Assembly: GCF_003261635.1 (NCBI RefSeq)
Contig: NZ_QFXK01000090.1
Location: forward strand, 1-64,000
DNA from: Kribbella monticola
Lineage (GTDB): Bacteria; Actinomycetota; Actinomycetes; Propionibacteriales; Kribbellaceae
Direction: 5' to 3'
Length of the DNA: 64,000 bases
In this document: positions 32,453 through 41,853 of the stretch, in pieces
How the letters are laid out: each line of letters opens with the position of its first letter
Numbering within the stretch: the stretch's first letter is position 1
Made by a program: the position numbers and the translations under genes
The notes under the pieces: model-generated
What the model saw: the letters and a program-made list of their open reading frames with translations, nothing else
What the model was told of the DNA's origin: nothing
Database searches by the model: none

Positions 32453-34822
32453 ATGAGCAACCTGGTGAGCTCGAACCACGCCGCCACCCAGCGGCTTTTC
32501 TACGACCGGCCTGCGGCCACCTGGCTGGAGGCGTTACCGCTCGGCAACGGGCGGATCGGCGCGATGTGCTTCGGCGGCGTCGGCACGGACCGGATCGGAC
32601 TGAACGACGAGACCTTGTGGTCGGGCAGTCCGCAGACCGCTCGAGGGTTGTCGACCCCGCTCGGCGCGACCGGCGCCGATGCCGTGCAGGCGGTGCGTGA
32701 CGCGCTGCGGGACGGCGACGTCCGGCGGGCGCACGAACTGGCTCGCGGTTTCCACTCGGGTTATTCGCAGGCGTTCTTGCCGTTGGGCGATCTCCTGCTC
32801 GAAGTACGCGTCGATGGCGCCGTCCCTGCCGCCGGCGACGTCACGCAGTACCGGCGGGAACTCGATCTCGACGCGGCGATCGCCACGGTGCAGTTCGAGC
32901 TCGACGGAGTCACGGTTCGGCAGGAGGTCTTCGTCAGCGCGCCGGACGGCGTACTGGTTCAGCGGCTGACCGCATCCGAGCCGGTGCTCGCGCTGACCTG
33001 CCGGCTGACCTCGCAATTGCAGTCGCGCCCGCATCCGGTCGACGGCGGGCTCGGACTGCTGCTCCAGGCGCCGGCCGATGTCGCGCCGCCCCATCGCGAC
33101 GTGCCAGAGCCCATCCGGTACTCCGACGGTCCGGATCGCGGCATGGAGGCTGCGATCGCGTTGCGTGCCGGCAGCGACGGCGAAATCCGCACCGCCGGGA
33201 ACGAGTTGATCGTCGAGGGCGCGGCCGAACTGACCCTCGTGCTCTCGACCGCCACGGGGTACGACGGCCCTTCGGTTCCGCCGACTCGAACAGGCGAGGA
33301 GTGCTGGGCTGCCGCCGACCAGGTCGTGCAAGCCGCTCTCGGTCGTGACTACGGAGTACTGCGGTCGGCGCATCAGCAAGATCATCGGCGGCTGTTCCGT
33401 CGCTCGGCGTTGGAGCTGGCGGGTTCGGCCGAGGAGTCCCGACTGCCCACCGACGTACGGATTGCGCAAGGTGTCGACGATCCCGCGCTCGCGGCGCTGC
33501 TGTTCAACTACGGCCGCTATCTGATGATCGCGAGCTCGCGGCCGGGCGGGCTGCCGATCACGCTGCAAGGCATCTGGAACGACATCCTGCGACCGCCGTG
33601 GAGCTCCAACTACACGGTGAACATCAACACCGAGATGAACTACTGGCCGGCTGAGACGACCAATCTCTCGGAATGCCACGAACCGCTTCTCCGCTACATC
33701 GGGCAGCTCGCCGAGGCGGGACGGGTGACAGCTCAAGAACGCTACGGCTGCGGCGGGTGGACCGCGCACCACAACGCCGACGCCTGGTGCTGGACGATCC
33801 CGGTCGAAGGCGACCCACGCTGGTCGAACTGGCCGATGGCTGGTGCCTGGCTGGCTAGTCACTTGTGGGACCACTACGAGTTCACCGGCGACCTCGAGTT
33901 CCTCGCGGAAGCCTGGCCGGTGTTGCGTGGGGCCGCGGAGTTCTGCCTCGACTGGCTCGTCGAGCTGCCGGACGGCAGCCTCGGTACTGCGCCGTCGACA
34001 TCTCCCGAGAACCTCTACCTCACCGCAGACGGGCACACCGCCTCGGTCACGGAGTCGTCGACGATGGACCTGGCCCTGACCTCGGATCTGTTCCACCGGG
34101 TGGAGCAGTCGGCCGAGCTCCTCGATCTGGTCGACCCGTTCGTCGACGACCTTGCAGCGGCGCGGAAGCGATTGCCCGACCCGCCGATTGGTAGCCGAGG
34201 GCAACTACAGGAGTGGGCGGCCGACTTCGCGGAAGAGGACCCGCACCACCGCCACATGTCCCACCTGGTCGGTCTGCATCCAGGCAGCGCGATCACCCCC
34301 GACGGTACGCCGGAACTCGCCGCAGCCGCCGGGCGGACGCTCGATCTGCGCGGTGACGAGGCGACCGGCTGGTCGCTGGCGTGGAAGATCTGCCTGCGGG
34401 CACGCCTGCGCGACTCGGCGGCGACGCACGGCCTGGTCCGGGCCTTCTTGCGGCCGGCCGACGACGACGCCACCGGGCACATCGGCAGTGGCGCCGGCGT
34501 CTACCCGAACCTGTTCTGTGCTCACCCGCCGTTCCAGATCGACGGCAACTTCGGCGCGACGGCAGGTATCGCGGAGATGCTGCTGCAGAGCCACACCGAC
34601 GACATCGAACTGCTGCCTGCGCTGCCCGCCACCTGGACCAGCGGGCGAGTGACGGGGCTCAGAGCGCGCGGCGGCGTCACGGTCGATCTCACCTGGACGC
34701 CGCAGGGTGTCGAGGCGGTCCTGACCGCTGACCGGGACCAGGACCGGAGCGTCCGCCTCGGCGACGAGCGGGTGGCGATCCGATTGACGGCCGGAATCGG
34801 CCACCGCGTGAGCTCGAACTGA
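32453..34822 (+). CDS. GH95 alpha-L-fucosidase / L-galactosidase
   Basis: A 789-residue GH95 enzyme. Landmarks are WLEALPLGNGRIGAMCFGG at the N-terminal beta domain, QGIWNDILRPPWSSNYTVN and INTEMNYWPAE in the alpha/alpha barrel, DEATGWSLAWK and FQIDGNFGATAGIAEML near the C-terminus. GH95 enzymes invert alpha-1,2-L-fucosyl or L-galactosyl linkages of plant glycans. No signal peptide, so it is intracellular and works after import. The ATG at 32453 with GGAGGG 6 nt upstream is unambiguous. First gene of a plus-strand operon with transporter and two more glycosidases. Confidence 0.92.
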   Translation: MSNLVSSNHAATQRLFYDRPAATWLEALPLGNGRIGAMCFGGVGTDRIGLNDETLWSGSPQTARGLSTPLGATGADAVQAVRDALRDGDVRRAHELARGFHSGYSQAFLPLGDLLLEVRVDGAVPAAGDVTQYRRELDLDAAIATVQFELDGVTVRQEVFVSAPDGVLVQRLTASEPVLALTCRLTSQLQSRPHPVDGGLGLLLQAPADVAPPHRDVPEPIRYSDGPDRGMEAAIALRAGSDGEIRTAGNELIVEGAAELTLVLSTATGYDGPSVPPTRTGEECWAAADQVVQAALGRDYGVLRSAHQQDHRRLFRRSALELAGSAEESRLPTDVRIAQGVDDPALAALLFNYGRYLMIASSRPGGLPITLQGIWNDILRPPWSSNYTVNINTEMNYWPAETTNLSECHEPLLRYIGQLAEAGRVTAQERYGCGGWTAHHNADAWCWTIPVEGDPRWSNWPMAGAWLASHLWDHYEFTGDLEFLAEAWPVLRGAAEFCLDWLVELPDGSLGTAPSTSPENLYLTADGHTASVTESSTMDLALTSDLFHRVEQSAELLDLVDPFVDDLAAARKRLPDPPIGSRGQLQEWAADFAEEDPHHRHMSHLVGLHPGSAITPDGTPELAAAAGRTLDLRGDEATGWSLAWKICLRARLRDSAATHGLVRAFLRPADDDATGHIGSGAGVYPNLFCAHPPFQIDGNFGATAGIAEMLLQSHTDDIELLPALPATWTSGRVTGLRARGGVTVDLTWTPQGVEAVLTADRDQDRSVRLGDERVAIRLTAGIGHRVSSN

Positions 34823-34847
34823 TCGCCGGCCCGGACGAGGAGGCACC

Positions 34848-35837
34848 ATGGCAACCCTGACAACAGTTCGCCCACCGGCCGGCGAGATTTCGGCCCGGCG
34901 CCGTCGGCGGCGCCGGGAGCGGCCCGGTCTCAAGGGCCTCGGGCGGAGCTTGCAGAGACACTGGACGCTGTACCTGCTGATGGTCGTGCCGTTGGTGTGG
35001 TTCGCGGTGTTCAAGTACATCCCGATGTCGAATGCCGTGCTGGCGTTCAAGAACTACAACGTGATCAAGGGCATCTGGGGCAGCCCGTGGGTGGGCTGGC
35101 AGAACTTCGAGCTGTTCTTCCACAACCCGGTGTTCTGGACGCTGGTGAAGAACACGTTCCTGTTGTCGGTCTACACCGTGGCGGCGAGTTTCCCGCTCGC
35201 GATCATCCTCGCGCTGGCGCTGAACGAGGCCCGGACCGGGTTGTTCAAGCGGACCGTGCAGATGGTCACCTATGCGCCGTACTTCATCTCAACCGTGGTG
35301 GTCGTCTCGATGACCATCCTGGTGCTGTCGCCGCGACTGGGCATCGTCAACGAAGGGCTCGGCTTCTTCGGCGTACCGGCGATCGACTTCCTCGGCAACC
35401 CGGACTACTTCCGGCACATCTACGTCTGGTCGGACGTCTGGCAGACCACCGGATACTCCGCGGTGATCTACCTGGCCGCGTTGTCCGGGATCGATCCGGC
35501 GCTGCACGAGTCCGCCAAGGTCGACGGGGCCAGCCGGCTGCAGCGGATCCGGCATGTCGACCTGCCCGGCATCATGCCGACCGCGGTGGTCATCCTGGTC
35601 CTTGCCGTCGGCAACATCATGGCGATCGGGTTCGAGAAGGCGTTCCTGTTGCAGAACCCGCTCAACCTCAGCCAGTCCGAGATCATCTCCACCTACGTGT
35701 ACAAGACCGGTCTGCTGAACGCGGACTTCAGCATGGCGACCGCGATCGGGCTGTTCAACTCGGTGATCAACCTGGCCCTGCTGCTGGTCGTGAACGCGCT
35801 CGCCAAACGGATCACCGGGAACGGACTGTGGTCATGA
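34848..35837 (+). CDS. ABC sugar transporter permease (LplB type)
   Basis: A 329-residue permease with a basic N-terminus and six membrane helices; the EAA loop is ESAKVDGASRLQRIRHVDLPG. The LplB/YtcP type partners very long binding proteins of about 560 residues, as here, and imports complex oligosaccharides. ATG at 34848 with GAGGAGG upstream. Its stop overlaps the next permease start (ATGA). No ATPase gene is present in the locus, so a shared MsiK-like ATPase encoded elsewhere is expected. Confidence 0.9.
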   Translation: MATLTTVRPPAGEISARRRRRRRERPGLKGLGRSLQRHWTLYLLMVVPLVWFAVFKYIPMSNAVLAFKNYNVIKGIWGSPWVGWQNFELFFHNPVFWTLVKNTFLLSVYTVAASFPLAIILALALNEARTGLFKRTVQMVTYAPYFISTVVVVSMTILVLSPRLGIVNEGLGFFGVPAIDFLGNPDYFRHIYVWSDVWQTTGYSAVIYLAALSGIDPALHESAKVDGASRLQRIRHVDLPGIMPTAVVILVLAVGNIMAIGFEKAFLLQNPLNLSQSEIISTYVYKTGLLNADFSMATAIGLFNSVINLALLLVVNALAKRITGNGLWS

Positions 35838-36784
35838 CCGCCCAAGCCGAAACACCGACACTGCCGGGGAAGAGGGCCGAACGCCGGGCCGCCCGGACCC
35901 AACGGATCCGCGAACCACGCACCGACCGGCTGTTCATGGTGTGCGTCTACCTGCTGCTGACGGTGTTCCTCGCGGTCGTGCTGCTGCCGCTGCTCTACAT
36001 CCTGGCCAGCTCGTTCAGCAGTCCGCAGGCAGTCTCGGCGGGCCGGGTGCTGCTGTGGCCGGTGGACTTCTCGCTGCGCGGGTACCACGCGGTGTTCGCC
36101 AACCCGCAGATCATCCAGGGCTACCTGAATTCGTTGTTCTACACCGTGGCCGGGACGATCGTGAGCGTCACGATGACGGTCGCGATCGCCTATCCGATGT
36201 CCCGCCGGACGCTGGTCGGCCGCAACGTCGTGATGACGCTGATCCTGTTCACGATGCTGTTCACCGGTGGCCTCATCCCGACGTACCTGGTGGTCCAGTC
36301 GGTCGGTCTGCTGGACACCCGCTGGGCGCTGATCATCCCGCAGGCGATCGGGGTCTGGCAGGTCATCATCGCCCGCAGCTACTTCCGTACCGCGATCCCC
36401 GAAGAACTCGTCGAAGCCTCCCAACTGGACGGCTGCGGCGACCTGCGGTTCCTCTGGTCCGTGGTGATCCCACTGGCCAAACCGATGATCGCGGTGGTCG
36501 CTTTGATGTACGCGATCATGCAGTGGAACTCGTACTTCGACGCGCTGATCTACCTGAAGAACCCGGACCTGTTCCCGCTGCAACTGGTCCTGCGCAACAT
36601 CTTGATCCTGAACACGACCGGCGGTGGGGCCGTCGATGCCTCCGTGGTCATCCAGCGCCAGCAACTGGCCGATCTGCTCAAGTACTCGCTGATCGTGGTG
36701 GCGAGCGTGCCGGTCCTGCTGATCTATCCGTTCGTCGCCCGCTACTTCACCAAGGGAATCCTGATCGGCGCCGTGAAGGGCTGA
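35834..36784 (+). CDS. ABC sugar transporter permease (YtcP type)
   Basis: A 316-residue second permease with six membrane helices and EAA loop EELVEASQLDGCGDLRFLWS. The start is ATG at 35834, which overlaps the stop of the first permease gene; a GTG two codons earlier is possible. It forms the heteromeric channel with the 34848 product. Confidence 0.9.
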   Translation: MTAQAETPTLPGKRAERRAARTQRIREPRTDRLFMVCVYLLLTVFLAVVLLPLLYILASSFSSPQAVSAGRVLLWPVDFSLRGYHAVFANPQIIQGYLNSLFYTVAGTIVSVTMTVAIAYPMSRRTLVGRNVVMTLILFTMLFTGGLIPTYLVVQSVGLLDTRWALIIPQAIGVWQVIIARSYFRTAIPEELVEASQLDGCGDLRFLWSVVIPLAKPMIAVVALMYAIMQWNSYFDALIYLKNPDLFPLQLVLRNILILNTTGGGAVDASVVIQRQQLADLLKYSLIVVASVPVLLIYPFVARYFTKGILIGAVKG

Positions 36785-36819
36785 TCTTCCGCATCACCTC
36801 GACCCCTGTGAGGGACCTT

Positions 36820-38511
36820 ATGTCTGTACAGTTCACAAAGACCAGGCGTGCCGCGATCGCCGGCATCAGTCTCGGGGCATTCGCGCTCGCGGCCTGTTCC
36901 GGTGGCGGCTCGAACGACGAGCAGGGTAAGCCGCTGCCGACGATCACCGGAAATCCCGACGTCACGCTGAACGTCTTCGCGCCGCAGTCGGCCGACACGA
37001 ACCTCGCCACGAACGACTTCACCAAGCTGATGAAGCAGAAGTTCAACCTCTCGATCAAGTGGCAGACCACGACGTTCGACGGCGGTCCGTCGAAGGAGAA
37101 GCGGCAGATCTCGCTGGCCAGCGGCGACTACCCCGACCTGTACCTGCTGATCCCGTGGGTCGACCAGTTCACCCCGGCGGAGCTGCTCAAGCTCGGTGGC
37201 CAGGGTGTCGTCGTACCGCTGAACCAGCTGATCGACCAGTACGCGCCGAACATCAAGAAGGCGCTGGACTCCACGCCCGAGTGGAAGGCGATGGCGACCG
37301 CGCCGGACGGCAAGATCTACGGGATGCCGCAGTGGGTCGACTGCTTCCATTGTTCGTACCCGGACAAGCTGTGGATGAACTCGGCGTGGCTGAAGAAGCT
37401 GGGCCTCGAGCAGCCGAAGACCACCGAGGACCTGCGCAAGGTGCTCCAGGCGTTCAAGACCCAGGACCCGAACGGCAACGGCAAGGCCGACGAGATCCCG
37501 CTCAGCGCGAACGTCCGCGACAGCCTCATCCCGTACTTGATGAATGCCTTCATCTACGACCCGCAAGGGCAGAACAACAGCGGCGGCAACAACACCACGC
37601 TGGTGCTCAACAACGGCAAGGTCGACGTCCAGGCGAACAAGGACGGCTGGCGCGAAGGCCTGCGGTACATCAACTCGCTCTACAAGGAAGGCCTGATCGA
37701 CAAAGGCGCCTTCACGCAGAACCCGGATGCGATGCAGCAGCAGGGCAACCACGGCGGCTCGGTCATCCTCGGCGCGGGCACCGTCATGCACTCGGGCATC
37801 TTCGTCACCATCGGTTCGGCGGACGGGCGGGACAAGCAGTACGACGCGGTACCGCCGCTGACCGGTCCGAGTGGCGCGAACTTCGCCAGCTACGTCTTCC
37901 CGAGCATTCCCGGCGCCACGTTCGTCCTGACGTCGAAGGCGACACCGGAGAAGCAGATCCAGGCGATCAAGATGCTCGACTACATCTTCACCGATGAGGG
38001 CGAGAACAACGGACAGTTCGGCATGGAGGGCAAGGCCTGGACCAAGCCGGGTCCGGGCGATGTGGCGCTCGACAAGTCGCTGAAGCCGAGCTTCAAGCAG
38101 ATTCCCCTGAAGCCCGGGTCGAAACCGCGCAACAGCGGCTGGGGTGCGCTGGCGCAGTACAACAACACCGCGAAGTACCGCAACTCCGAGGCCATCGACA
38201 CCGACATCACCTCGCAGGCTGGGTACGAACGCAAACTGTTCGACGCGACGAAGTTGTACGCCGGCCACGAGGACAAGGCTCAGATCTACCCGTTCTGGAA
38301 GGTGTGGATCGATCCGTCCCTGGCGAGCGAGGTCGCGACACTGCAAACCAACCTCGAGAACTACATCCAGCAGAACGCACTCCAGTTCATCACCGGCTCG
38401 AAGAACCTCGACTCGGACTGGGACAGCTACGTCAAGGGCCTCGACGGCCTCGGTCTCAAGCGCTACCTGGAGATCCAGCAGACGGCGTACGACAAAGCCC
38501 CCAACAAGTAG
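36820..38511 (+). CDS. Extracellular oligosaccharide-binding lipoprotein
   Basis: A 563-residue binding protein with signal peptide and lipobox LAACSGG (Cys about residue 26). It has the long LplA-like form: LNVFAPQSADTNLATNDFTK, ISLASGDYPDLYL and KTQDPNGNGKADEIPLSA, the last resembling a calcium-binding EF-hand-like loop (DxNGNGxxDE) found in this family. It should deliver fucosylated or related oligosaccharides to the two permeases. ATG at 36820 with GTGAGGG upstream, 35 bp after the second permease. Confidence 0.9.
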   Translation: MSVQFTKTRRAAIAGISLGAFALAACSGGGSNDEQGKPLPTITGNPDVTLNVFAPQSADTNLATNDFTKLMKQKFNLSIKWQTTTFDGGPSKEKRQISLASGDYPDLYLLIPWVDQFTPAELLKLGGQGVVVPLNQLIDQYAPNIKKALDSTPEWKAMATAPDGKIYGMPQWVDCFHCSYPDKLWMNSAWLKKLGLEQPKTTEDLRKVLQAFKTQDPNGNGKADEIPLSANVRDSLIPYLMNAFIYDPQGQNNSGGNNTTLVLNNGKVDVQANKDGWREGLRYINSLYKEGLIDKGAFTQNPDAMQQQGNHGGSVILGAGTVMHSGIFVTIGSADGRDKQYDAVPPLTGPSGANFASYVFPSIPGATFVLTSKATPEKQIQAIKMLDYIFTDEGENNGQFGMEGKAWTKPGPGDVALDKSLKPSFKQIPLKPGSKPRNSGWGALAQYNNTAKYRNSEAIDTDITSQAGYERKLFDATKLYAGHEDKAQIYPFWKVWIDPSLASEVATLQTNLENYIQQNALQFITGSKNLDSDWDSYVKGLDGLGLKRYLEIQQTAYDKAPNK

Positions 38512-38538
38512 ATCCATCCAGCTGACGAGGAGCGACCA

Positions 38539-39975
38539 GTGCCGTTCGACGCAACCTTCGAATCCTTGGCCACCTTCCAGTGTCCGGACTGGTTCCGGGA
38601 CGCGAAGCTCGGCATTTGGTCGCACTGGGGTCCGCAGTCCGTGCCCCGGTACGGCGACTGGTACGCGCGGAACATGTACCGCGAGGGCAGCGACCAGTAC
38701 CGCTACCACCTGCGGACCTACGGGCACCCGTCGCGGTTCGGCTACAAGGACATCGTCCAGCTGTGGAAGGCGGAGCGCTTCGATCCGGAAGAGTTGATGG
38801 ACCGTTTCGTGGCGGCGGGTGCCCGGTACTTCGTGGCGCAGGCGGTCCACCACGACAACTTCTTCAACTACGACTCCGCCATCCACCGCTGGAACTCGGT
38901 GAAGATGGGGCCCGGCAAGGACATTCTCGCGCTGTGGAAGGCCGCCGCGGCCGAACGCGGACTGCCGTTCGGGATCACCGAGCACCTCGGTGCCGCACTC
39001 GGCTGGCTGGCAGTGAACAAGAACAGCGACAAACAAGGACCTTTCGCGGGTATCCCGTACGACGGAGTCGATCCGGCGAACCGCGACCTGTACCTCGACA
39101 ACAGCCGCTACCTGCCCGAGCAGGACGTCGAAGTACAGGACCCGTGGTACGCCGACGATCCCGCGTGGCGCCGCCATTGGCTCGAGGCGGTGACCGAGAT
39201 GATCGACCGCTACCAACCGGACCTGCTGTACTCCGACGGGCCATTGCCGTTCGGTGAGACCGACTACACGCCGGGACTGCAGGCGGTTGCCCATCTGTAC
39301 AACACCAGCGAGCGCCTTCACCAGACGAATCGTGCGGTCTACCAGCAGAAGGACCGGCGACCGGAGGTGAGCGCGGTCGGGGTGATGGACATCGAACGCA
39401 GCCAGACGCCCCACATCCATCCGGAGCCGTGGCAGACGGACACGTCGGTCGGCGACTGGTTCTACAACGTCCGCGACGTCTACAAGACCGGCGGCCACGT
39501 GATCGAGATGCTCGTCGACATCGTGTCGAAGAACGGCAACCTGCTGCTCAACGTGCCGCAGTTGCCGGACGGCACGATCGATGCCGAGTGCACGCAGATC
39601 CTCGACGACCTCGGCGCCTGGACGGCGGTGTGCGGGGAAGGGATCTACGGCACGAGACCGTTCCGCGTGTTCGGCGAGGGACCGTCGAGCGTGGTCGTCA
39701 AGGGTTTCACCGAAGACCGGGTGCCTTGGACCAGCGCCGACTTCCGCTTCACCCGCAAGGAGAACACTCTCTACGCGTTCCAGCTCGCCTGGCCGGACGA
39801 CGGCCGCGCCGTGATCCGCAGCTTGGCGGACCACGAGACGGTCGCGAACGTACGCCTACTCGGCCACGGCCCGGTCGCCTTCGACCAAACACACGGCGTA
39901 CTGGTCGTCCGCCTCCCCGACGCCCGTCCCCTCGACGTCGCCAACTGTCTCGCCATCGAACTCCGCGCCGGCTGA
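38539..39975 (+). CDS. GH29 alpha-L-fucosidase
   Basis: A 478-residue GH29 enzyme. The start CPDWFRDAKLGIWSHWGPQS and the pattern YFVAQAVHHDNFFNYDS are diagnostic. The nucleophile is presumably Asp233 in DLLYSDGPLPFG. A C-terminal beta domain begins near residue 370. No signal peptide; it acts inside the cell on imported fucosides and is a retaining enzyme by family. GTG start at 38539 with GAGGAG 6 nt upstream. The GH127 gene follows after only 6 bp. Confidence 0.93.
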   Translation: MPFDATFESLATFQCPDWFRDAKLGIWSHWGPQSVPRYGDWYARNMYREGSDQYRYHLRTYGHPSRFGYKDIVQLWKAERFDPEELMDRFVAAGARYFVAQAVHHDNFFNYDSAIHRWNSVKMGPGKDILALWKAAAAERGLPFGITEHLGAALGWLAVNKNSDKQGPFAGIPYDGVDPANRDLYLDNSRYLPEQDVEVQDPWYADDPAWRRHWLEAVTEMIDRYQPDLLYSDGPLPFGETDYTPGLQAVAHLYNTSERLHQTNRAVYQQKDRRPEVSAVGVMDIERSQTPHIHPEPWQTDTSVGDWFYNVRDVYKTGGHVIEMLVDIVSKNGNLLLNVPQLPDGTIDAECTQILDDLGAWTAVCGEGIYGTRPFRVFGEGPSSVVVKGFTEDRVPWTSADFRFTRKENTLYAFQLAWPDDGRAVIRSLADHETVANVRLLGHGPVAFDQTHGVLVVRLPDARPLDVANCLAIELRAG

Positions 39976-39981
39976 CAGCCG

Positions 39982-41853
39982 ATGACCCGATTGCGCACGG
40001 TCCGGGCCTCGGGTGGCCAGACGACGCTCTCGGACGGGCCCACCCGCGACCGGTGGACGCTGAATGCTCGATACCTCCGCAGCCTCGACGCCGACAACCT
40101 CCTGCGGCCGTATCGCGCAGAAGCGGGTCTCTGGAGCCACTCAGGTTCCTGGGGTACGACGGTAGGGACCGTGGCGCCCGACGGTCCGCAGACGTGGCAT
40201 TGGGGATGGGAATCGATCACCAGCGACCTGCGCGGTCACATCCTCGGTCACTGGCTGTCGGCCGCCGCGCGGGTCGGCCAGTACGACGGCGAGGTCGCGG
40301 CGCGAGCCGCAGTGATCGTCGGCGAGTTGGCCGCCTGCCAGCGGGCGAATGGTGGACAGTGGGCCGGCTCGATTCCACCGGCGTATCTGGACCGGCTGGC
40401 CGAAGGTGGTGAGGTGTGGGCGCCGCAGTACGTCGTACACAAGACCTTCCTGGGCCTGCTGGACCAGTACCGGATCGCCGGGAACCAACAGGCGCTGGAC
40501 GTCGCGTCGGCCTTCGCCGGATGGTTCCACGAATGGAGCGGCAAGCTGTCCCGCGACCAGTTGGACGACGTGCTCGATCGCGAGACGGGCGGCATGCTCG
40601 AGGTCTGGGCGGACCTGCTGGAGTTCACCGGAGATCAGGTCGCCGGCGACCTGATCGACCGGTACGACCGGCGGCGATTCTTCGACCCTCTGCTCGCCGG
40701 TGACGACGTACTGACCAACAAGCACGCCAACACCCAGATCGCGGAGATCCTGGGCGCCGCTCGGGCCTGGGAGGTCACCGGCGAACGGCGGTGGCGCGAG
40801 GTCGTCGAAGCTTTCTGGGATTCGGCAGTCGAGACACGCGGAACCTACTGCACCGGAGGAAGCAGCTGCGGCGAGGTCTGGCAGCCGCCCGGCGAACAGT
40901 CGGCGCGACTGCACGCGGTTCAAGAGCACTGCCTGGTCTACAACCTGATGCGGCTCGCCGATTTCCTGTTCCGGTGGACGGGCGACGATCGCTACGCGGA
41001 CTACTGGGAACGGAACCTGGTCAACGGGATCTGGGCTCAGCAGCATCCGGACACCGGCATGCCGGCGTACTTCCTGCCGCTGGCGGCCGGAAGCCGCAAG
41101 CAGTGGGGCCGTCCGACCGAGGACTTCTGGTGCTGTCACGGCACCTTGCTGCAGGCGCAAGCCGGTGTGGACGAGACTGCGCTGTACGTCGACGACGCCG
41201 GGATCTCGATCTGCCAGTACCTCGAAACGACCACCTCGTGGGCGGACCTGTTCGGTGGCCGAGTCGAGGTCGCGATCACGACGGACGCCGAGCAGGGCGT
41301 CGTATTGGGGCAACGGCAGACCTTTCAGGGCGCGGCCGGGATCCAGGAGCTGTCACGGCGATTGCCTCGGCGGCGGCCGGATCAACGGGTGTACGTGGTG
41401 GAGGTGCGGTGCGAGCAACCGTCCGCCTTCGAGGTTCGGCTCCGGATCCCACGATGGGCGGCCGGCCCGCCGGTCGTCGAGGTCGACGGGCAGGCAGCTC
41501 CGGCCGAGGTCCACGACGGCTGGATCGTGATGTCCCGGGAGTGGAGCGGACACCGCATCCGGTTGACGGTGCCGTCGGGTTTGAGCACTGTGCCGCTGCC
41601 CGACCGGCCGGAGCTGGTGGCGATGCTCGACGGCCCGGTCGTGCTGGCCGGCCTGACCGAGCAGGAGACGATGCTGTCCGGCGATCCCACCGAGCCCACG
41701 TCATTCCTGACACCCGATCAGGACCGGCATCACAGCTGGTGGCGGACCGGGACCTACCGGACCTTCGGGCAGACCACCGGCCTGCGTTTCGTGCCTCTCG
41801 CGGAGATCCGGGACGAGCCGTACACGGTGTACTTCCCGGTGCGGCCCGGTTGA
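39982..41853 (+). CDS. GH127 family glycoside hydrolase
   Basis: A 623-residue protein of the DUF1680/GH127 family: QTWHWGWESITSDLRGHIL and AHxxxH-like barrel motifs, then FWCCHGT with Cys384-Cys385, the catalytic/zinc cysteines of the family; Cys296 and Glu298 (SSCGEVW) may complete the site. Known GH127 enzymes are beta-L-arabinofuranosidases, and one acts on aceric acid in rhamnogalacturonan II. No signal peptide. It is last in the fucoside operon. The last 100 bp overlap the 3' end of the convergent MFS gene. Confidence 0.9.
   Translation: MTRLRTVRASGGQTTLSDGPTRDRWTLNARYLRSLDADNLLRPYRAEAGLWSHSGSWGTTVGTVAPDGPQTWHWGWESITSDLRGHILGHWLSAAARVGQYDGEVAARAAVIVGELAACQRANGGQWAGSIPPAYLDRLAEGGEVWAPQYVVHKTFLGLLDQYRIAGNQQALDVASAFAGWFHEWSGKLSRDQLDDVLDRETGGMLEVWADLLEFTGDQVAGDLIDRYDRRRFFDPLLAGDDVLTNKHANTQIAEILGAARAWEVTGERRWREVVEAFWDSAVETRGTYCTGGSSCGEVWQPPGEQSARLHAVQEHCLVYNLMRLADFLFRWTGDDRYADYWERNLVNGIWAQQHPDTGMPAYFLPLAAGSRKQWGRPTEDFWCCHGTLLQAQAGVDETALYVDDAGISICQYLETTTSWADLFGGRVEVAITTDAEQGVVLGQRQTFQGAAGIQELSRRLPRRRPDQRVYVVEVRCEQPSAFEVRLRIPRWAAGPPVVEVDGQAAPAEVHDGWIVMSREWSGHRIRLTVPSGLSTVPLPDRPELVAMLDGPVVLAGLTEQETMLSGDPTEPTSFLTPDQDRHHSWWRTGTYRTFGQTTGLRFVPLAEIRDEPYTVYFPVRPG

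Noticed and set aside
32534..34204. A 556-codon minus-strand open frame
   Set aside because: Antisense to the well-recognised GH95 gene, Arg/Gln/Val-rich and without any family motif.
36742..39834. A 1030-codon open frame on the minus strand
   Set aside because: It runs antisense through the permease, binding-protein and GH29 genes and has no domain; it is a codon-bias shadow of high-GC genes.
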